Assembly: GCA_019749805.1 (NCBI GenBank)
Contig: JAIEPH010000022.1
Coordinates: 124,001 to 188,000 of the forward strand
Reading direction: 5' to 3'
DNA length: 64,000 nt
From: Mycobacteriaceae bacterium
GTDB taxonomy: Bacteria > Actinomycetota > Actinomycetes > Mycobacteriales > Mycobacteriaceae
Within the stretch, counting starts at the first letter, position 1. Each line of letters starts with the position of its first letter. Below, in pieces: positions 25,503-34,261 of this stretch. The notes under the pieces were generated by a model. The model saw only the letters and a list, made by a program, of their open reading frames with translations, was not told the DNA's origin and ran no database searches. The position numbers and the translations under genes are program-made.

Positions 25503-27523
25503 GGTGTGGGGAATCCTGTCAGCACGTACCACCCGCCGTTTCCGTCGCCTTTGAGCACCACCCTAACGCCGGTTCCTGCCACCCCCTCCGCGCTGCCACG
25601 CTCTAGCACTGCTCCGCCATTGAAGGGTGCATCGAGTTCGAGATAACGGACAGCCCCGCTCGATAGCCATTCGTCAATCGCCTGCTGATTGCCTTGGAGC
25701 GCGGTACTGACGGCCGCGGCGGCCTCGTCGGCGGTGCTGAAGGACGAGACCAATGGCAATCGGGTCGTTTCTAGGCGCGCGGCAAGGTCGGCGGAGGTCT
25801 GGGCGACGTGACGTTCGATGAGGTGCCCACCGCTGGATTCGCTGTGTGCAAGGATCGCGGCGGTCTCCTCCAACCCGAACTGCCCGGCTGGCCCGGCGTC
25901 GGCATGGCTGTAGTAGCCGCTCGGTGCCTCTGCGCTGTGCGCATCCCCGCTGTGACCGCCACCACCGCCGTCCACAACCTCGTTCGGAACACCATGCTGT
26001 ACAACGTCATCGGTGTGGCGGCCTGCGGTGAAGGCGTCGAGTCCATATTGCAGCGCTTCGCCGAGCGGTTTGGCACCGGGTAGAGGCAGTGAGCCGGCGG
26101 TATCGAGCACGGCTCCGAGCTGCTCGGCTCCGGAGTGCTCACCCCAGTTCGCGTACACATCGGCGATCTCAGCGACATCCGGCACGATTCCGAACGTTTT
26201 CTCGCTGATGTCGTGGCTGAACTCGGTGAGCCCCTCGGCGGCTTGCTCGGCGAGGCTGGGCGGTGCGGGGAATGCTTGCACATCGGCGTTGGGCGGAAGC
26301 GCAGGCACACCGACCTGCCTGCCTCCTGTCTCGGCTGCGGCCTCATTGAGGTTTTCGAGGATCTCGGTCTGTGTGGTCAGGTCAGCGCGGGCGTCGAACA
26401 GCGCCTGCGTCAACGGCTCGGTGACGTCGCGCCCGGGACCAGCGCCGGGTCCTTGCATGACTGTCTGCGCGGCGGCGGCATCCAGATCGGCTTGGGCGGC
26501 GGCCACGGCTTCCCGGGCGGTTTCCACCCGCCCCAGCTGCTGATCCACGATCGACGGGTCCACCGCCCCGATCGGGCCTTCCAACGGGGACTGCGTGTAG
26601 GGCACGTCGGTGGGGGTCTTTTCGCCTCGTGCTTGTGCGGCCAGCCGGTCCAGCACGCTCGGCGGCGCGGCGGCGCCGGGCCCGAACAGCGCCTCATCCA
26701 GGTTGGCGGGTGCGTCAGGTTCGGCGCCCGATCCCTTTCCGGTCAACGCCTCCAGTGGGTTTGGCGGCCCTTCGTCGGCAGGGTCGGCGTCCTCGCCTGT
26801 TGGCGTGTCCGGCCCGCCCTCCGATCTCTCGGCGTCGGGAGCGTCTGATTCCTCTGGGGGCAGCAGCATGTCTTGCCAGGTGCGGTCGCCGGAATGCTCA
26901 TCCTTCTTGTCTTCCGGGTTGTCCCCGGCATCGGGTCCGGTCTTGTTGTCCACCAGCTGGATCGAGCTGTCAGGCCGGTCATCTGTTTCACCGTCGAACC
27001 GAATGCCCTCCAGCTCAACAGCTTTCTCCTGCAGACGCTTACCGACGAACTCATCGGTTTGCACCAGTCGCTCGGCGAACCAGCGGATGTCCTCGGCGTG
27101 CTCGCGTGCAGCCATCGTCCGCGCCGCGATCTCGGTCTCATCTACCTCGCGGGTATCGGTAACCGACAGATCTTCGCCGACCTCGAACCCGTTCGCCTCG
27201 GCCTCGGCGATGGCACCCAAAGCTTCCTGTTTGGCCGCCTGAATATCGCGGCTGCCGCCCTCGGCGATCTGAGCGCCCGCACGTTGCACGGCGGTCTGAC
27301 CGGCGACCACGACGGCATCGGTCGTCACCCGGTTCACCGCGGCGTCTTTGGCGTCGCCGGCCCAGTTCGTGTTCACGATGTTCGCGCGATGTTGGGCGAA
27401 AGCTTCGCCGGACTTCGTCGCTGACGTACGCCACCGCCCCGCCGCCGCATCGAGATGGCGCGTCGACCATTCCTCGATCGCTGAACGCGACGGCACCCCG
27501 TGTGCTCCGCCGTCAGGGCTCAC
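25499..27523 (-). CDS. Type VII-exported polymorphic toxin with RNase A-like C-terminal domain
   Basis: 674 aa. The N-terminal ~140 residues are helical and carry a WXG-like turn (NTNWAGDAKD, W54-G56), as in LXG/ESX substrates. Residues 190-300 are a Pro/Asp/Gly-rich linker. Residues 300-545 are low-complexity and helical. The last ~128 residues (from 547) match the CdiA-CT RNase A-like fold: GGHLIERHV (H567, H572), LPLVSSFSTADEAAAAV, IDEWLSSG and GTGVRVVLKGD, GGWYVLTGFPTP. The domain should cleave RNA in a target cell. The preceding gene encodes an EspC-like secretion partner (ATGA overlap) and the following one an immunity protein (ATGA overlap). Export by an ESX system is inference from this context. 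Confidence 0.82.
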   Translation of the reverse strand: MSPDGGAHGVPSRSAIEEWSTRHLDAAAGRWRTSATKSGEAFAQHRANIVNTNWAGDAKDAAVNRVTTDAVVVAGQTAVQRAGAQIAEGGSRDIQAAKQEALGAIAEAEANGFEVGEDLSVTDTREVDETEIAARTMAAREHAEDIRWFAERLVQTDEFVGKRLQEKAVELEGIRFDGETDDRPDSSIQLVDNKTGPDAGDNPEDKKDEHSGDRTWQDMLLPPEESDAPDAERSEGGPDTPTGEDADPADEGPPNPLEALTGKGSGAEPDAPANLDEALFGPGAAAPPSVLDRLAAQARGEKTPTDVPYTQSPLEGPIGAVDPSIVDQQLGRVETAREAVAAAQADLDAAAAQTVMQGPGAGPGRDVTEPLTQALFDARADLTTQTEILENLNEAAAETGGRQVGVPALPPNADVQAFPAPPSLAEQAAEGLTEFSHDISEKTFGIVPDVAEIADVYANWGEHSGAEQLGAVLDTAGSLPLPGAKPLGEALQYGLDAFTAGRHTDDVVQHGVPNEVVDGGGGGHSGDAHSAEAPSGYYSHADAGPAGQFGLEETAAILAHSESSGGHLIERHVAQTSADLAARLETTRLPLVSSFSTADEAAAAVSTALQGNQQAIDEWLSSGAVRYLELDAPFNGGAVLERGSAEGVAGTGVRVVLKGDGNGGWYVLTGFPTP

Positions 27524-27795
27524 ACAGTCGCCGAAATGTCTTTCGCGCTAACGCCATCGGTGTCGTCGTATCGAGTACCAGCCGCCGTCAGGTCACCGGC
27601 TTGGCCCGACACCCGCGCGGACTGGCGAGCACGTACCCCACTGATCGCGTAATCCAGAGCCGAAACACCCGCGGCGCTGGGCTGTGCGCCAGTCGAGCCG
27701 CCCCCGGCCACACCCGCCAGCGTCCCCGCGACGGCGTCACTGTCGGCAGCCGCCGCCCGAAGATCGCCCGAAACGACTTCCAGTTCGTTCCCCAC
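27520..27795 (-). CDS. EspC-like type VII secretion partner
   Basis: 91 aa, helical hairpin type. It starts at a GTG with GGGAGGTTGAC immediately upstream. The body is rich in Ala, Gly and Ser (ELEVVSGDLRAAAADSDAV, ALDYAISGVRARQSARVSGQ). Near the C-terminus TRYDDTDG supplies the general type VII secretion motif YxxxD (Y76, D80). Proteins of the EspC/DUF2580 group pair with EspA- or toxin-type partners for ESX export. Its stop overlaps the toxin ATG, so the two are made together. Between 27796 and 28024 no gene is visible; the divergent promoters must lie there. Confidence 0.78.
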   Translation of the reverse strand: MGNELEVVSGDLRAAAADSDAVAGTLAGVAGGGSTGAQPSAAGVSALDYAISGVRARQSARVSGQAGDLTAAGTRYDDTDGVSAKDISATV

Positions 27796-28024
27796 GTCAA
27801 CCTCCCATCGGCCTCACACGCCGCAACCGAGACTAAACCAGCTGCGCTGTAGCTCTGTGCACGAGTTTTTCGCGGTCTACGCCGAGCTGGGTCCGGAGGT
27901 CTTCCGAGCGGCGCACTGCCGTCGACGGCCTGAATGTCGGTACCTGCCGATAGCGTCGAATCAAGTCAATAGATGCCGCAGCCTCAGCCCGGCCCGGCGT
28001 CTCGCCTGCTGAGGGGAGCTTGCC

Positions 28025-28750
28025 GTGATTCGACCCCACGATGCGACCGCAACCGCGGTCGTTGTTCTCGGTGACGACGAAACTGTCCGCCGCTGTGAAC
28101 AATTGACGGCTCGCGCCCCGCTGCGATCGGCGACCGTCGTCGCGATGTTCGCGTTCCCGCCGGGTACGCCCGCTTCACACGACGACCTGACCGAGGTCGA
28201 CGCAGTCGTCGCAGCACTGGCCCGGGCGATCTCGCTCCGGCTGCCGATATGGATGCCAGAGCCGATGGCGGACCTCAGGCGCGAGCAGCACTACCGTCGG
28301 CTGAGTCTGGTACTGCAGCGGCACGGACTCGATCTGCTGGTAGGTCATGATCTCTGGCCGATGCCGGACACAGGCGGCATGAACGAAATCGATTACGCGT
28401 TGCGCCGCGAGGTGCAGACCGTCGACGACCTCGATCGCGCAGCACTGGCCGCTGCCGGGGTGGACAGTCTCGAGAGAGTCGTCGAACAGGCCGCCCACGC
28501 GGTACCGGCGACCCCACACGAAAATGATTGGCCACCAACGCTTCCCCAGGCGGGCCTGCAGTGGGCCCAGCGTAGCCAGGCCGTCATGGGCTATGTGCGC
28601 TGGCTGGTAGACGGTTGCGGTGTGACTCGTGCGGCGGCCGCGAGGGTGCTGAACTCGTCGGGTCAACGCACCCCAGACGACCGGGCATGGCAGTCGCGAA
28701 ACGTGTCGGCGTTGCTCGACGGATACTACGACCGCCAAGCAGCGGCATGA
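28025..28750 (+). CDS. Hypothetical protein (241 aa)
   Basis: GTG start with GAGGGGAGC upstream. The N-terminal half has a Rossmann-like feel (TATAVVVLGDDETVRRCEQL, RSATVVAMFAFPPG). The middle is helical with RREQHYRRLSLVLQRHGLDL. The C-terminal part (GYVRWLVDGCGVTRAAAARV, WQSRNVSALLDGYYDRQ) could be a helix-turn-helix-like unit. No family recognised and no membrane segment. It lies immediately upstream of a VapBC pair on the same strand but is separated from it by an operator-like repeat, so it is probably an independent unit. Confidence 0.65.
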   Translation: MIRPHDATATAVVVLGDDETVRRCEQLTARAPLRSATVVAMFAFPPGTPASHDDLTEVDAVVAALARAISLRLPIWMPEPMADLRREQHYRRLSLVLQRHGLDLLVGHDLWPMPDTGGMNEIDYALRREVQTVDDLDRAALAAAGVDSLERVVEQAAHAVPATPHENDWPPTLPQAGLQWAQRSQAVMGYVRWLVDGCGVTRAAAARVLNSSGQRTPDDRAWQSRNVSALLDGYYDRQAAA

Positions 28751-28760
28751 CCGGGCCCAT

Positions 28761-28787
28761 GTGCTACAGAAGTGCTACAGTCGTAGC
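28761..28787 (+). promoter_or_regulatory. VapB operator and leaderless promoter
   Basis: Two direct copies of GTGCTACAG (28761-28769, 28772-28780) overlap a perfect palindrome, GCTAC-AGTC-GTAGC (28774-28787), which ends at the base before the antitoxin ATG. TACAGT at 28776-28781 fits a -10 box with the start 6 nt later, so a leaderless transcript is likely. Antitoxin-toxin complexes usually repress their own promoter through such sites. Confidence 0.55.
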
Positions 28788-29045
28788 ATGTCTACGGTCG
28801 CCTCCCGCGAACTGCGAAACGACACGGCGGGCGTGCTTCGTCGGGTCCAAGCCGGCGAAGAGGTGACGATCACGGTGAATGGGCGAGCCGTCGCGATGAT
28901 CACCGCGGTGCAGCCCAGGCGTCGGCGGTGGGTGTCGAAGGGTGAATTGGTCAAGCGGCTCGAGACCAGCCAGGCCGACCCCGGCTTGCGCGATGACCTC
29001 GCGGAGCTCGCCGGTGAAACCACCGACGAACTCGACGAGTTGTGA
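28788..29045 (+). CDS. Antitoxin of the VapB/Phd-YefM type
   Basis: 85 aa from ATG 28788. The N-terminal ~50 residues match the Phd/YefM DNA-binding fold: VASRELRNDTAGVLRRV, GEEVTITVNGRAVAMI. The C-terminal part (GELVKRLETSQADPGLRD, ETTDELDEL) is acidic and should wrap around the toxin. The upstream repeats provide the autoregulatory operator. The stop overlaps the toxin start by 4 nt. A GTG at 28761 in frame would add nine residues but lies in the operator. Confidence 0.85.
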   Translation: MSTVASRELRNDTAGVLRRVQAGEEVTITVNGRAVAMITAVQPRRRRWVSKGELVKRLETSQADPGLRDDLAELAGETTDELDEL

Positions 29046-29452
29046 CAATCGCTCAGCCCGCGGCCGGCGTCCTCGATACGTCGGTCTTCATCGCCAACAA
29101 GGGCGGGCGTCAACTCGAGACGTCGCTGCTTCCAGACGAACTCGCCACGACTGTGGTGACCGTGGCCGAACTGAACGCCGGTGTGCTCGCGGCGAAAACC
29201 TCCGAAATCCGAGCGCGTCGACTTCGCACCTTGGATGCCGTCGCCGACATGACCGCGTTGCCGGTCGACGAAGACGCGGCTCAAATGTGGGCGCTGCTAC
29301 GCGTCCACCTCGCTGAGGCGGGGCGACGGGTCCGAGCCAATGACCTATGGATCGCTGCAATCGCAGCCGCCAAGCAGCTGCCCGTCGTCACGCAGGATGG
29401 GGACTTCGATGCCCTCGAAGGTGTCTCGGGTCTCGCGATAATCCACGTCTGA
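29042..29452 (+). CDS. VapC-type PIN-domain RNase toxin
   Basis: 136 aa with a GTG start that overlaps the antitoxin stop. The PIN-domain acidic residues are in place: D12 in VLDTSVF, E43 in TVAELNAG, D101 in RVRANDLWIAA and D119/D121 in VTQDGDFDAL. Such toxins cut specific tRNAs or rRNA when freed from the antitoxin. The length and motif spacing are normal for the family and nothing looks broken, so the pair is probably active. Stretch 29453-29606 downstream holds no gene. Confidence 0.88.
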   Translation: MTIAQPAAGVLDTSVFIANKGGRQLETSLLPDELATTVVTVAELNAGVLAAKTSEIRARRLRTLDAVADMTALPVDEDAAQMWALLRVHLAEAGRRVRANDLWIAAIAAAKQLPVVTQDGDFDALEGVSGLAIIHV

Positions 29453-29606
29453 CCCCAACATCCTGTCGGCGGGGTCCACGACACGGGGGCCCCGACATCG
29501 GTCGTTCTGGGGACAGCGTGGCCCTCGCGTTGTTTGCTAATAGGTACATCGACGAAAGTCCCGCACAACGAGTTAAGCACCGTCGAGCCTGGATAGGGGG
29601 TGTGTG

Positions 29607-30023
29607 ATGCAACGATCCGCTGCAGTCATCGGCATGGTGTCGGCGGCGCTCATGGCCGCTACGATTCCGTCGGCCCACGCAGAGCCGAGCCAGTACGTCC
29701 AAACCGAGTCCGGCAAGGTGCGATGTGTCATCAATGCGGGTGATGCAGCTTGTGAGCGGACTGGCGTTGAGGGGTTTCCCGACGCCCCGCCGGGTCAGGC
29801 CCTTGAGCACTCGAACATCGCCCAAGTCGATGCCAACGGCGACTTCAGTTGGACGGAAGGCAACATCGGCGTCGGTGATGACCAAGACCAGGTGCTGACC
29901 TACGGCCAGACGTATCGGTTCAACGGGTGGACCGTTGTTTCGACCTTCGACGGAACTCGCTTGACCAACGACGGCACCGGGCGCGGCATGTTCGTCGCCG
30001 TAGACGGCGTCTCTTCGTTCTGA
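29607..30023 (+). CDS. Secreted hypothetical protein (138 aa)
   Basis: ATG 29607 (preceded directly by an in-frame GTG) with ATAGGGGG 6 nt upstream. A Sec signal peptide MQRSAAVIGMVSAALMAA ends in AHA. The mature chain (YVQTESGKVRCVINAGDAAC, WTEGNIGVGDDQDQVLTYGQ, YRFNGWTVVSTFDGTRLTND) has a Cys pair and predicted beta structure, as in a family of small exported mycobacterial proteins of unknown function. It should be released or sit at the cell envelope. Convergent with prfC. Confidence 0.75.
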   Translation: MQRSAAVIGMVSAALMAATIPSAHAEPSQYVQTESGKVRCVINAGDAACERTGVEGFPDAPPGQALEHSNIAQVDANGDFSWTEGNIGVGDDQDQVLTYGQTYRFNGWTVVSTFDGTRLTNDGTGRGMFVAVDGVSSF

Positions 30024-30084
30024 CGCAAGGGAAGTAAGGGGCTGGCTCGACCGACCTTCGCAGTGACGGGCAGCTGGCCTCGAA

Positions 30085-31695
30085 CTATCCCTCTGCTGCG
30101 ACCAGCGACCCCAGCTTCACGTCCGGGTTGTCCCGCTGAAAGCCCTCCAGCCGCCACGGCGTCGAGAACAGCACCAGCATCACGCCGTCGCTGCGGGTCA
30201 GGACTTCGGCTGACACCTGCCGGTTCATGAATTCGGCGTCGGCAGGATCCACCACCCGCGCGACCTGATACGGCAGCGACTCCAGCGAGATCGGCGCGCT
30301 GTACTCGGTGGCCATCCGGTGGGTGGCCACCTCGAACTGCATCGGGCCGACCGCGGCCAGCACCGGCGCCTGCTCACCGCGACGGTCTGAGCGCAGCACC
30401 TGCACCACGCCCTCCTGTTCCAACTGCTCGATCCCACGCCGAAACTGCTTGTGCTTACTCGGATCTGCGCCGCGCGCCACCGCGAAATGCTCGGGTGAGA
30501 AGCTCGGAATCGGCGGATACTGCACCGGCACATCGACATACAACGTGTCACCCGGGCGCAGCGTCGCCGCGTTCGCCAACCCGATCACATCACCCGGCCA
30601 CGCCGTGTCCAGCGTCGCGCGCTGCTGACCGAACACCGACTGCGCGTACTTCGTCACAAACGGCTTACCCGTCGCCGCATGCGTCAGCACATCCCCACGC
30701 TCGAACGTCCCCGACACCACCCGCGCATACGCGATCCGATCGCGGTGTGCGGAATCCATCCCGGCCTGCACCTTGAAAACAAAAGCGCTGAAGGGAGATT
30801 CGACCTCTCGAAGCGCCCCGTCAACCGAAGCTGCCCCGTTGGGTGCCGGCGCAAGCTCGGCGAGCACATCGAGCAGCTGATTGACACCGAAGTTCAACGC
30901 GGCAGACGTGAACAGCGTCGGAGTCGACTCACCGCCCAAAAACGTCGAACGGTCGTAATCGGAGCCGTCCATCGACAGCAGTTCGGACTCCTCCACCGCG
31001 GTCTCCCAATCAACGCCCGCAGCAGCGAAAGCGTCGGCCGCCGCAATGTGTTCTTCCGGCGCCGCGGTCGCGCCGCCGGCGGTACGGGTAAACCGGATAA
31101 AACCACCCGTGCGGCGGTCCAACACCCCCTTGAAATCTCCGGCGATGCCGACCGGCCACGTCAGGGGAGTGGGCCGCAAGCCGATCCGCGACTGGATCTC
31201 GTCGATCAATTCCAGCGCGTGGCGCCCGGGCCGGTCCCACTTGTTGATCACCGTGATGATCGGGATCCCGCGGTGCTTACACACCTGGAACAACTTCAAC
31301 GTCTGCGGCTCGAGACCCTTCGCCGCGTCGATGAGCATCACCGCGCAGTCCACCGCCGTCAGCACCCGGTAGGTGTCCTCGGAGAAGTCGGCGTGGCCCG
31401 GGGTGTCGAGCAGGTTGATGACGCACTCGCGGTACGGGAACTGCAGCGCTGTCGAGGTGATCGAGATGCCCCTGGCCTTCTCCATGTCCATCCAGTCCGA
31501 CACCGTCGACCGGCGGCCCGCCTTGCCGTGGACCGCGCCGGCCTCGGTGATCGCCCGCGCGTGCAGCGCCAGCGCCTCGGTCAACGTGGACTTGCCGGCG
31601 TCGGGATGGCTGATGACCGCGAACGTCCTCCGACGGCCCGCCTCAGCGGAGATGCGGGCAGCGGGCGGCGCGACGGCCAGGGCGTTTTCGGTCAT
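30085..31695 (-). CDS. prfC: Peptide chain release factor 3
   Basis: 536 aa from ATG 31695, close to the usual ~530 for RF3. G-domain motifs: ISHPDAGKST (G1), the RGISITSTALQF switch I region (G2), LLDTPGHADFSEDT (G3) and TVINKWDRP (G4). The C-terminal part includes VGPMQFEVATHRMATEY, typical of RF3. It is a GTPase that recycles RF1/RF2 after termination. An in-frame extension upstream to 31728 lacks a ribosome site. The gene is absent from some mycobacteria, so its presence has some taxonomic value. Confidence 0.93.
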   Translation of the reverse strand: MTENALAVAPPAARISAEAGRRRTFAVISHPDAGKSTLTEALALHARAITEAGAVHGKAGRRSTVSDWMDMEKARGISITSTALQFPYRECVINLLDTPGHADFSEDTYRVLTAVDCAVMLIDAAKGLEPQTLKLFQVCKHRGIPIITVINKWDRPGRHALELIDEIQSRIGLRPTPLTWPVGIAGDFKGVLDRRTGGFIRFTRTAGGATAAPEEHIAAADAFAAAGVDWETAVEESELLSMDGSDYDRSTFLGGESTPTLFTSAALNFGVNQLLDVLAELAPAPNGAASVDGALREVESPFSAFVFKVQAGMDSAHRDRIAYARVVSGTFERGDVLTHAATGKPFVTKYAQSVFGQQRATLDTAWPGDVIGLANAATLRPGDTLYVDVPVQYPPIPSFSPEHFAVARGADPSKHKQFRRGIEQLEQEGVVQVLRSDRRGEQAPVLAAVGPMQFEVATHRMATEYSAPISLESLPYQVARVVDPADAEFMNRQVSAEVLTRSDGVMLVLFSTPWRLEGFQRDNPDVKLGSLVAAEG

Positions 31696-31746
31696 AGCAC
31701 CCGCGATGGTATTGGCTCCAGACCGCAAACCCGTAATCGAGCGAGG

Positions 31747-32523
31747 TCAGGCCAGGATCGATGCGAGTTCGGTGCGGGGTATCGAGACCGTCCGCGCACC
31801 GGCGGCCGAGATGGTCCACTGGCCCTGGCCGATGAAGAACAGCACCGCGTCATCGGTGAGGGCGAAGTTCTTGTACATCCTCGCGCCGATGGGGTTGTCG
31901 CCGACGGTCACGCTCGGCAACTGCTTCTCCAAATCGGCCGCCACCAGACGGTCGAGCATCGCGACGGGATCGGCTTCCGGTTTGAACAACTCATCGAACG
32001 TGATCGGCGCCTTCTTACCGAGGTCGTAATTGAGGGCGTCGTAGTTCGTCACTGGATGAGCGCCGCCGAAGTTGACGTACTCCTCGAACACCAGGCTCTC
32101 GGTACCTGACGTCGGAGTCCCCGACCGATACGACTGCGTCTTGATGTCGAGCGCCCTGGGCACGTCGCGCACCGGCTGCTCCTCGACCAAGTCGATGAAC
32201 TCGTCGCGCTGGTCGGTCAGGACGTCATCCACGGCGTCCTGGTCGGGGTAGTCGACCGGAAAGCTCATATCGATCGTGTAGTCGGGGGTCTCGGTGTGGA
32301 CGGTGCAGAGGCCGGCAGCACCAACCGTTCCCTCGAGCTCGGTACACGCGGAGGACTCAGCAGCCGTGGTGGTCGGCGCGGCGAACGTGGTGGCCGTCCC
32401 GGACGTCCCGGTTGTCGACGGCGTCGTGACAGCCTCCGAGGATGCTGCGGGTTCGGTCGAACTGTCGCACGCCGCCACGGTGAGGATTACCGCGACCGCA
32501 ATCACCAGGTGCCACTTCTTCAT
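31747..32523 (-). CDS. MPT64-like/DUF3298 lipoprotein
   Basis: 258 aa from ATG 32523. The lipoprotein signal peptide MKKWHLVIAVAVILTVAAC has lipobox TVAAC (Cys 19), followed by a Ser/Thr-rich linker (TTPSTTGTSGTATTF). The folded domain resembles MPT64/RsiV (DUF3298): YTIDMSFPVDYPDQ, FEEYVNFGGAHPVTNYDALN, KKAPITFDELFKP, DDAVLFFIGQGQW and IPRTELASIL. It should be anchored on the outer face of the membrane; no enzyme activity can be claimed. It is downstream of nothing obvious and lies between prfC and the glutamate synthase-like gene, all on the minus strand. Confidence 0.82.
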   Translation of the reverse strand: MKKWHLVIAVAVILTVAACDSSTEPAASSEAVTTPSTTGTSGTATTFAAPTTTAAESSACTELEGTVGAAGLCTVHTETPDYTIDMSFPVDYPDQDAVDDVLTDQRDEFIDLVEEQPVRDVPRALDIKTQSYRSGTPTSGTESLVFEEYVNFGGAHPVTNYDALNYDLGKKAPITFDELFKPEADPVAMLDRLVAADLEKQLPSVTVGDNPIGARMYKNFALTDDAVLFFIGQGQWTISAAGARTVSIPRTELASILA

Positions 32524-32572
32524 GCTTCGAGCATGCCTCACTCGACATCAGCCGTCACTGCAATCACCCGGG

Positions 32573-34150
32573 TCAGCCGACGGCAGACGCCGACGGCGGC
32601 GCCGAGCCACCCTCCGGCTCACGGTCCGTCATCAACGCGACGATCTCCTCGCGGTCGGCCGCCGAGGGAAGGCCCATCCCGCGCGCATACCCGTAGACCT
32701 CATGCAGCGGGGTCGAGCCAGTCCGGCCGTGAAGGATGTCCACCGACTCGGTCCTGATCAGGCCGGGATGCTCCACGCCGCAGGCCTCGGCCACCTTGAC
32801 CAAATCGCGGCGCAATGTCTTGATGTAGTTCGCCATCCGCTCGGCCTTGACTTCCGGCACCACGCCGCGGGCCAGCCACGCGTTCTGAGTGGCGACGCCC
32901 GTGGGACACGTGTCGGTGTGGCACTTCTGCGCCTGAATGCAGCCGATCGCGAGCATGGCCTCCCGTGCGACATTGACCATGTCGCAGCCGAGCGCGAAGC
33001 CGATGATCGCGTTGTCGGGCAGGCCGAGCTTGCCGCCACCGATGAAGACGACCTGCTCGTGCATACCCCGCTCGGCGAAGATTTGGTACACCTGAGCGAA
33101 ACCGAGTTGAAAGGGTAGCGAAACGGTATCGGTGAAGATCATCGGCGCCGCGCCCGTGCCGCCCTCGCCGCCGTCGATGGTCACGAAGTCGACCCCGCGC
33201 CCGGTCTCCCGCATGAGATCGGCTAGCTCGCACCAGAATTCGAGATCACCGATGGCCGACTTGATCCCGACCGGCAAACCCGTCTCGGCCGCGAGCAGTT
33301 CCACCCAGTCCAGCAAGCTGTCGGTATCGCTGAACTCCGCATGCCGCGACGGACTGATGCAGTCGCGGCCCGCCGGCACCCCGCGCGCCTCGGCGATCTC
33401 GGCCGACACCTTCGGCGCGGGCAGCAGCCCGCCGAGGCTCGGCTTGGCACCCTGACTGAGCTTGATCTCGAGAGCACGGACCGGAGCGCCGGCCACCACG
33501 GCCTTGAGCTTGTCGAGATCGAAACGACCGTCGTCATCCCGGCAGCCGAAATACGCTGTGCCGATCTGGAAGACGAGCTCGCCGCCGTGCCGGTGATATC
33601 GCGAAATGCCACCCTCGCCGGTGTTGTGCAGACAGTCCGCCAGGGCGGCGCCGCGGTTCAGTGCCTCGACCGCGTTGCCTGACAGCGAGCCGAAACTCAT
33701 TGCCGAAATGTTGACAATCGACTTGGGTCGGAATGCCTTGGGGCGGTTGCGCGCTGCACCTATCACTTTGGCGCACGGCACCTCGAGTTCGTGCCCGGCC
33801 TTTGGCGCCGACGGCGGGTCGGCTCTGCTGAATGTGCGGTGCTTGATCACGGGATAGCCGGCGGTGTACTCGAGGTCGTTGTCCGTGCCGAAGCCGAAGT
33901 AGTTGTTCTGCTTCTTCGCCGAGGCGTACACCCAACGACGCTGATCGCGAGTGAACGGGCGCTCCTCGTCGTTGGCCGCCACGATGTACTGCCGAAGCTC
34001 AGGACCGATCGCTTCGATCAGGTAGCGAGCGTGTCCGAGCAGCGGATAGTTCCGCAGCAACGCGTGCTTGCGCTGGAACAGGTCGCGCGCGACGACGGCC
34101 CCGACCGTCGAGGCGGCCGCGGCCGCGAGCGCCCGAACAGCCATGCCCAT
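32573..34150 (-). CDS. FMN-binding glutamate synthase-like protein
   Basis: 525 aa from ATG 34150; the open frame is much longer upstream but is antisense to other genes. An N-terminal hydrophobic stretch (ALAAAAASTVGAVVA) may anchor it to the membrane. The rest is the FMN/Fe-S synthase domain of GltB-type enzymes: NISAMSFGSLSGNAVEALN, GEGGISRYHR, TIDGGEGGTGAAP, GGGKLGLPDN, and the cluster motif CIQAQKCHTDTCPTG (three Cys). Members without the glutaminase domain are widespread; the natural reaction is not settled. Divergent from the beta-lactamase-like gene, with about 110 bp for both promoters. Confidence 0.88.
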   Translation of the reverse strand: MGMAVRALAAAAASTVGAVVARDLFQRKHALLRNYPLLGHARYLIEAIGPELRQYIVAANDEERPFTRDQRRWVYASAKKQNNYFGFGTDNDLEYTAGYPVIKHRTFSRADPPSAPKAGHELEVPCAKVIGAARNRPKAFRPKSIVNISAMSFGSLSGNAVEALNRGAALADCLHNTGEGGISRYHRHGGELVFQIGTAYFGCRDDDGRFDLDKLKAVVAGAPVRALEIKLSQGAKPSLGGLLPAPKVSAEIAEARGVPAGRDCISPSRHAEFSDTDSLLDWVELLAAETGLPVGIKSAIGDLEFWCELADLMRETGRGVDFVTIDGGEGGTGAAPMIFTDTVSLPFQLGFAQVYQIFAERGMHEQVVFIGGGKLGLPDNAIIGFALGCDMVNVAREAMLAIGCIQAQKCHTDTCPTGVATQNAWLARGVVPEVKAERMANYIKTLRRDLVKVAEACGVEHPGLIRTESVDILHGRTGSTPLHEVYGYARGMGLPSAADREEIVALMTDREPEGGSAPPSASAVG

Positions 34151-34261
34151 GCGGGCAGTGTTTCCGCGCTGGCGGGGTGTAAACCCCTGGGCTCGTTCTG
34201 CCCGCGGCGTCTCCACCCATCGTGGGATGATGCCCGCACGCCATATGTGAAGGAGATTCCG

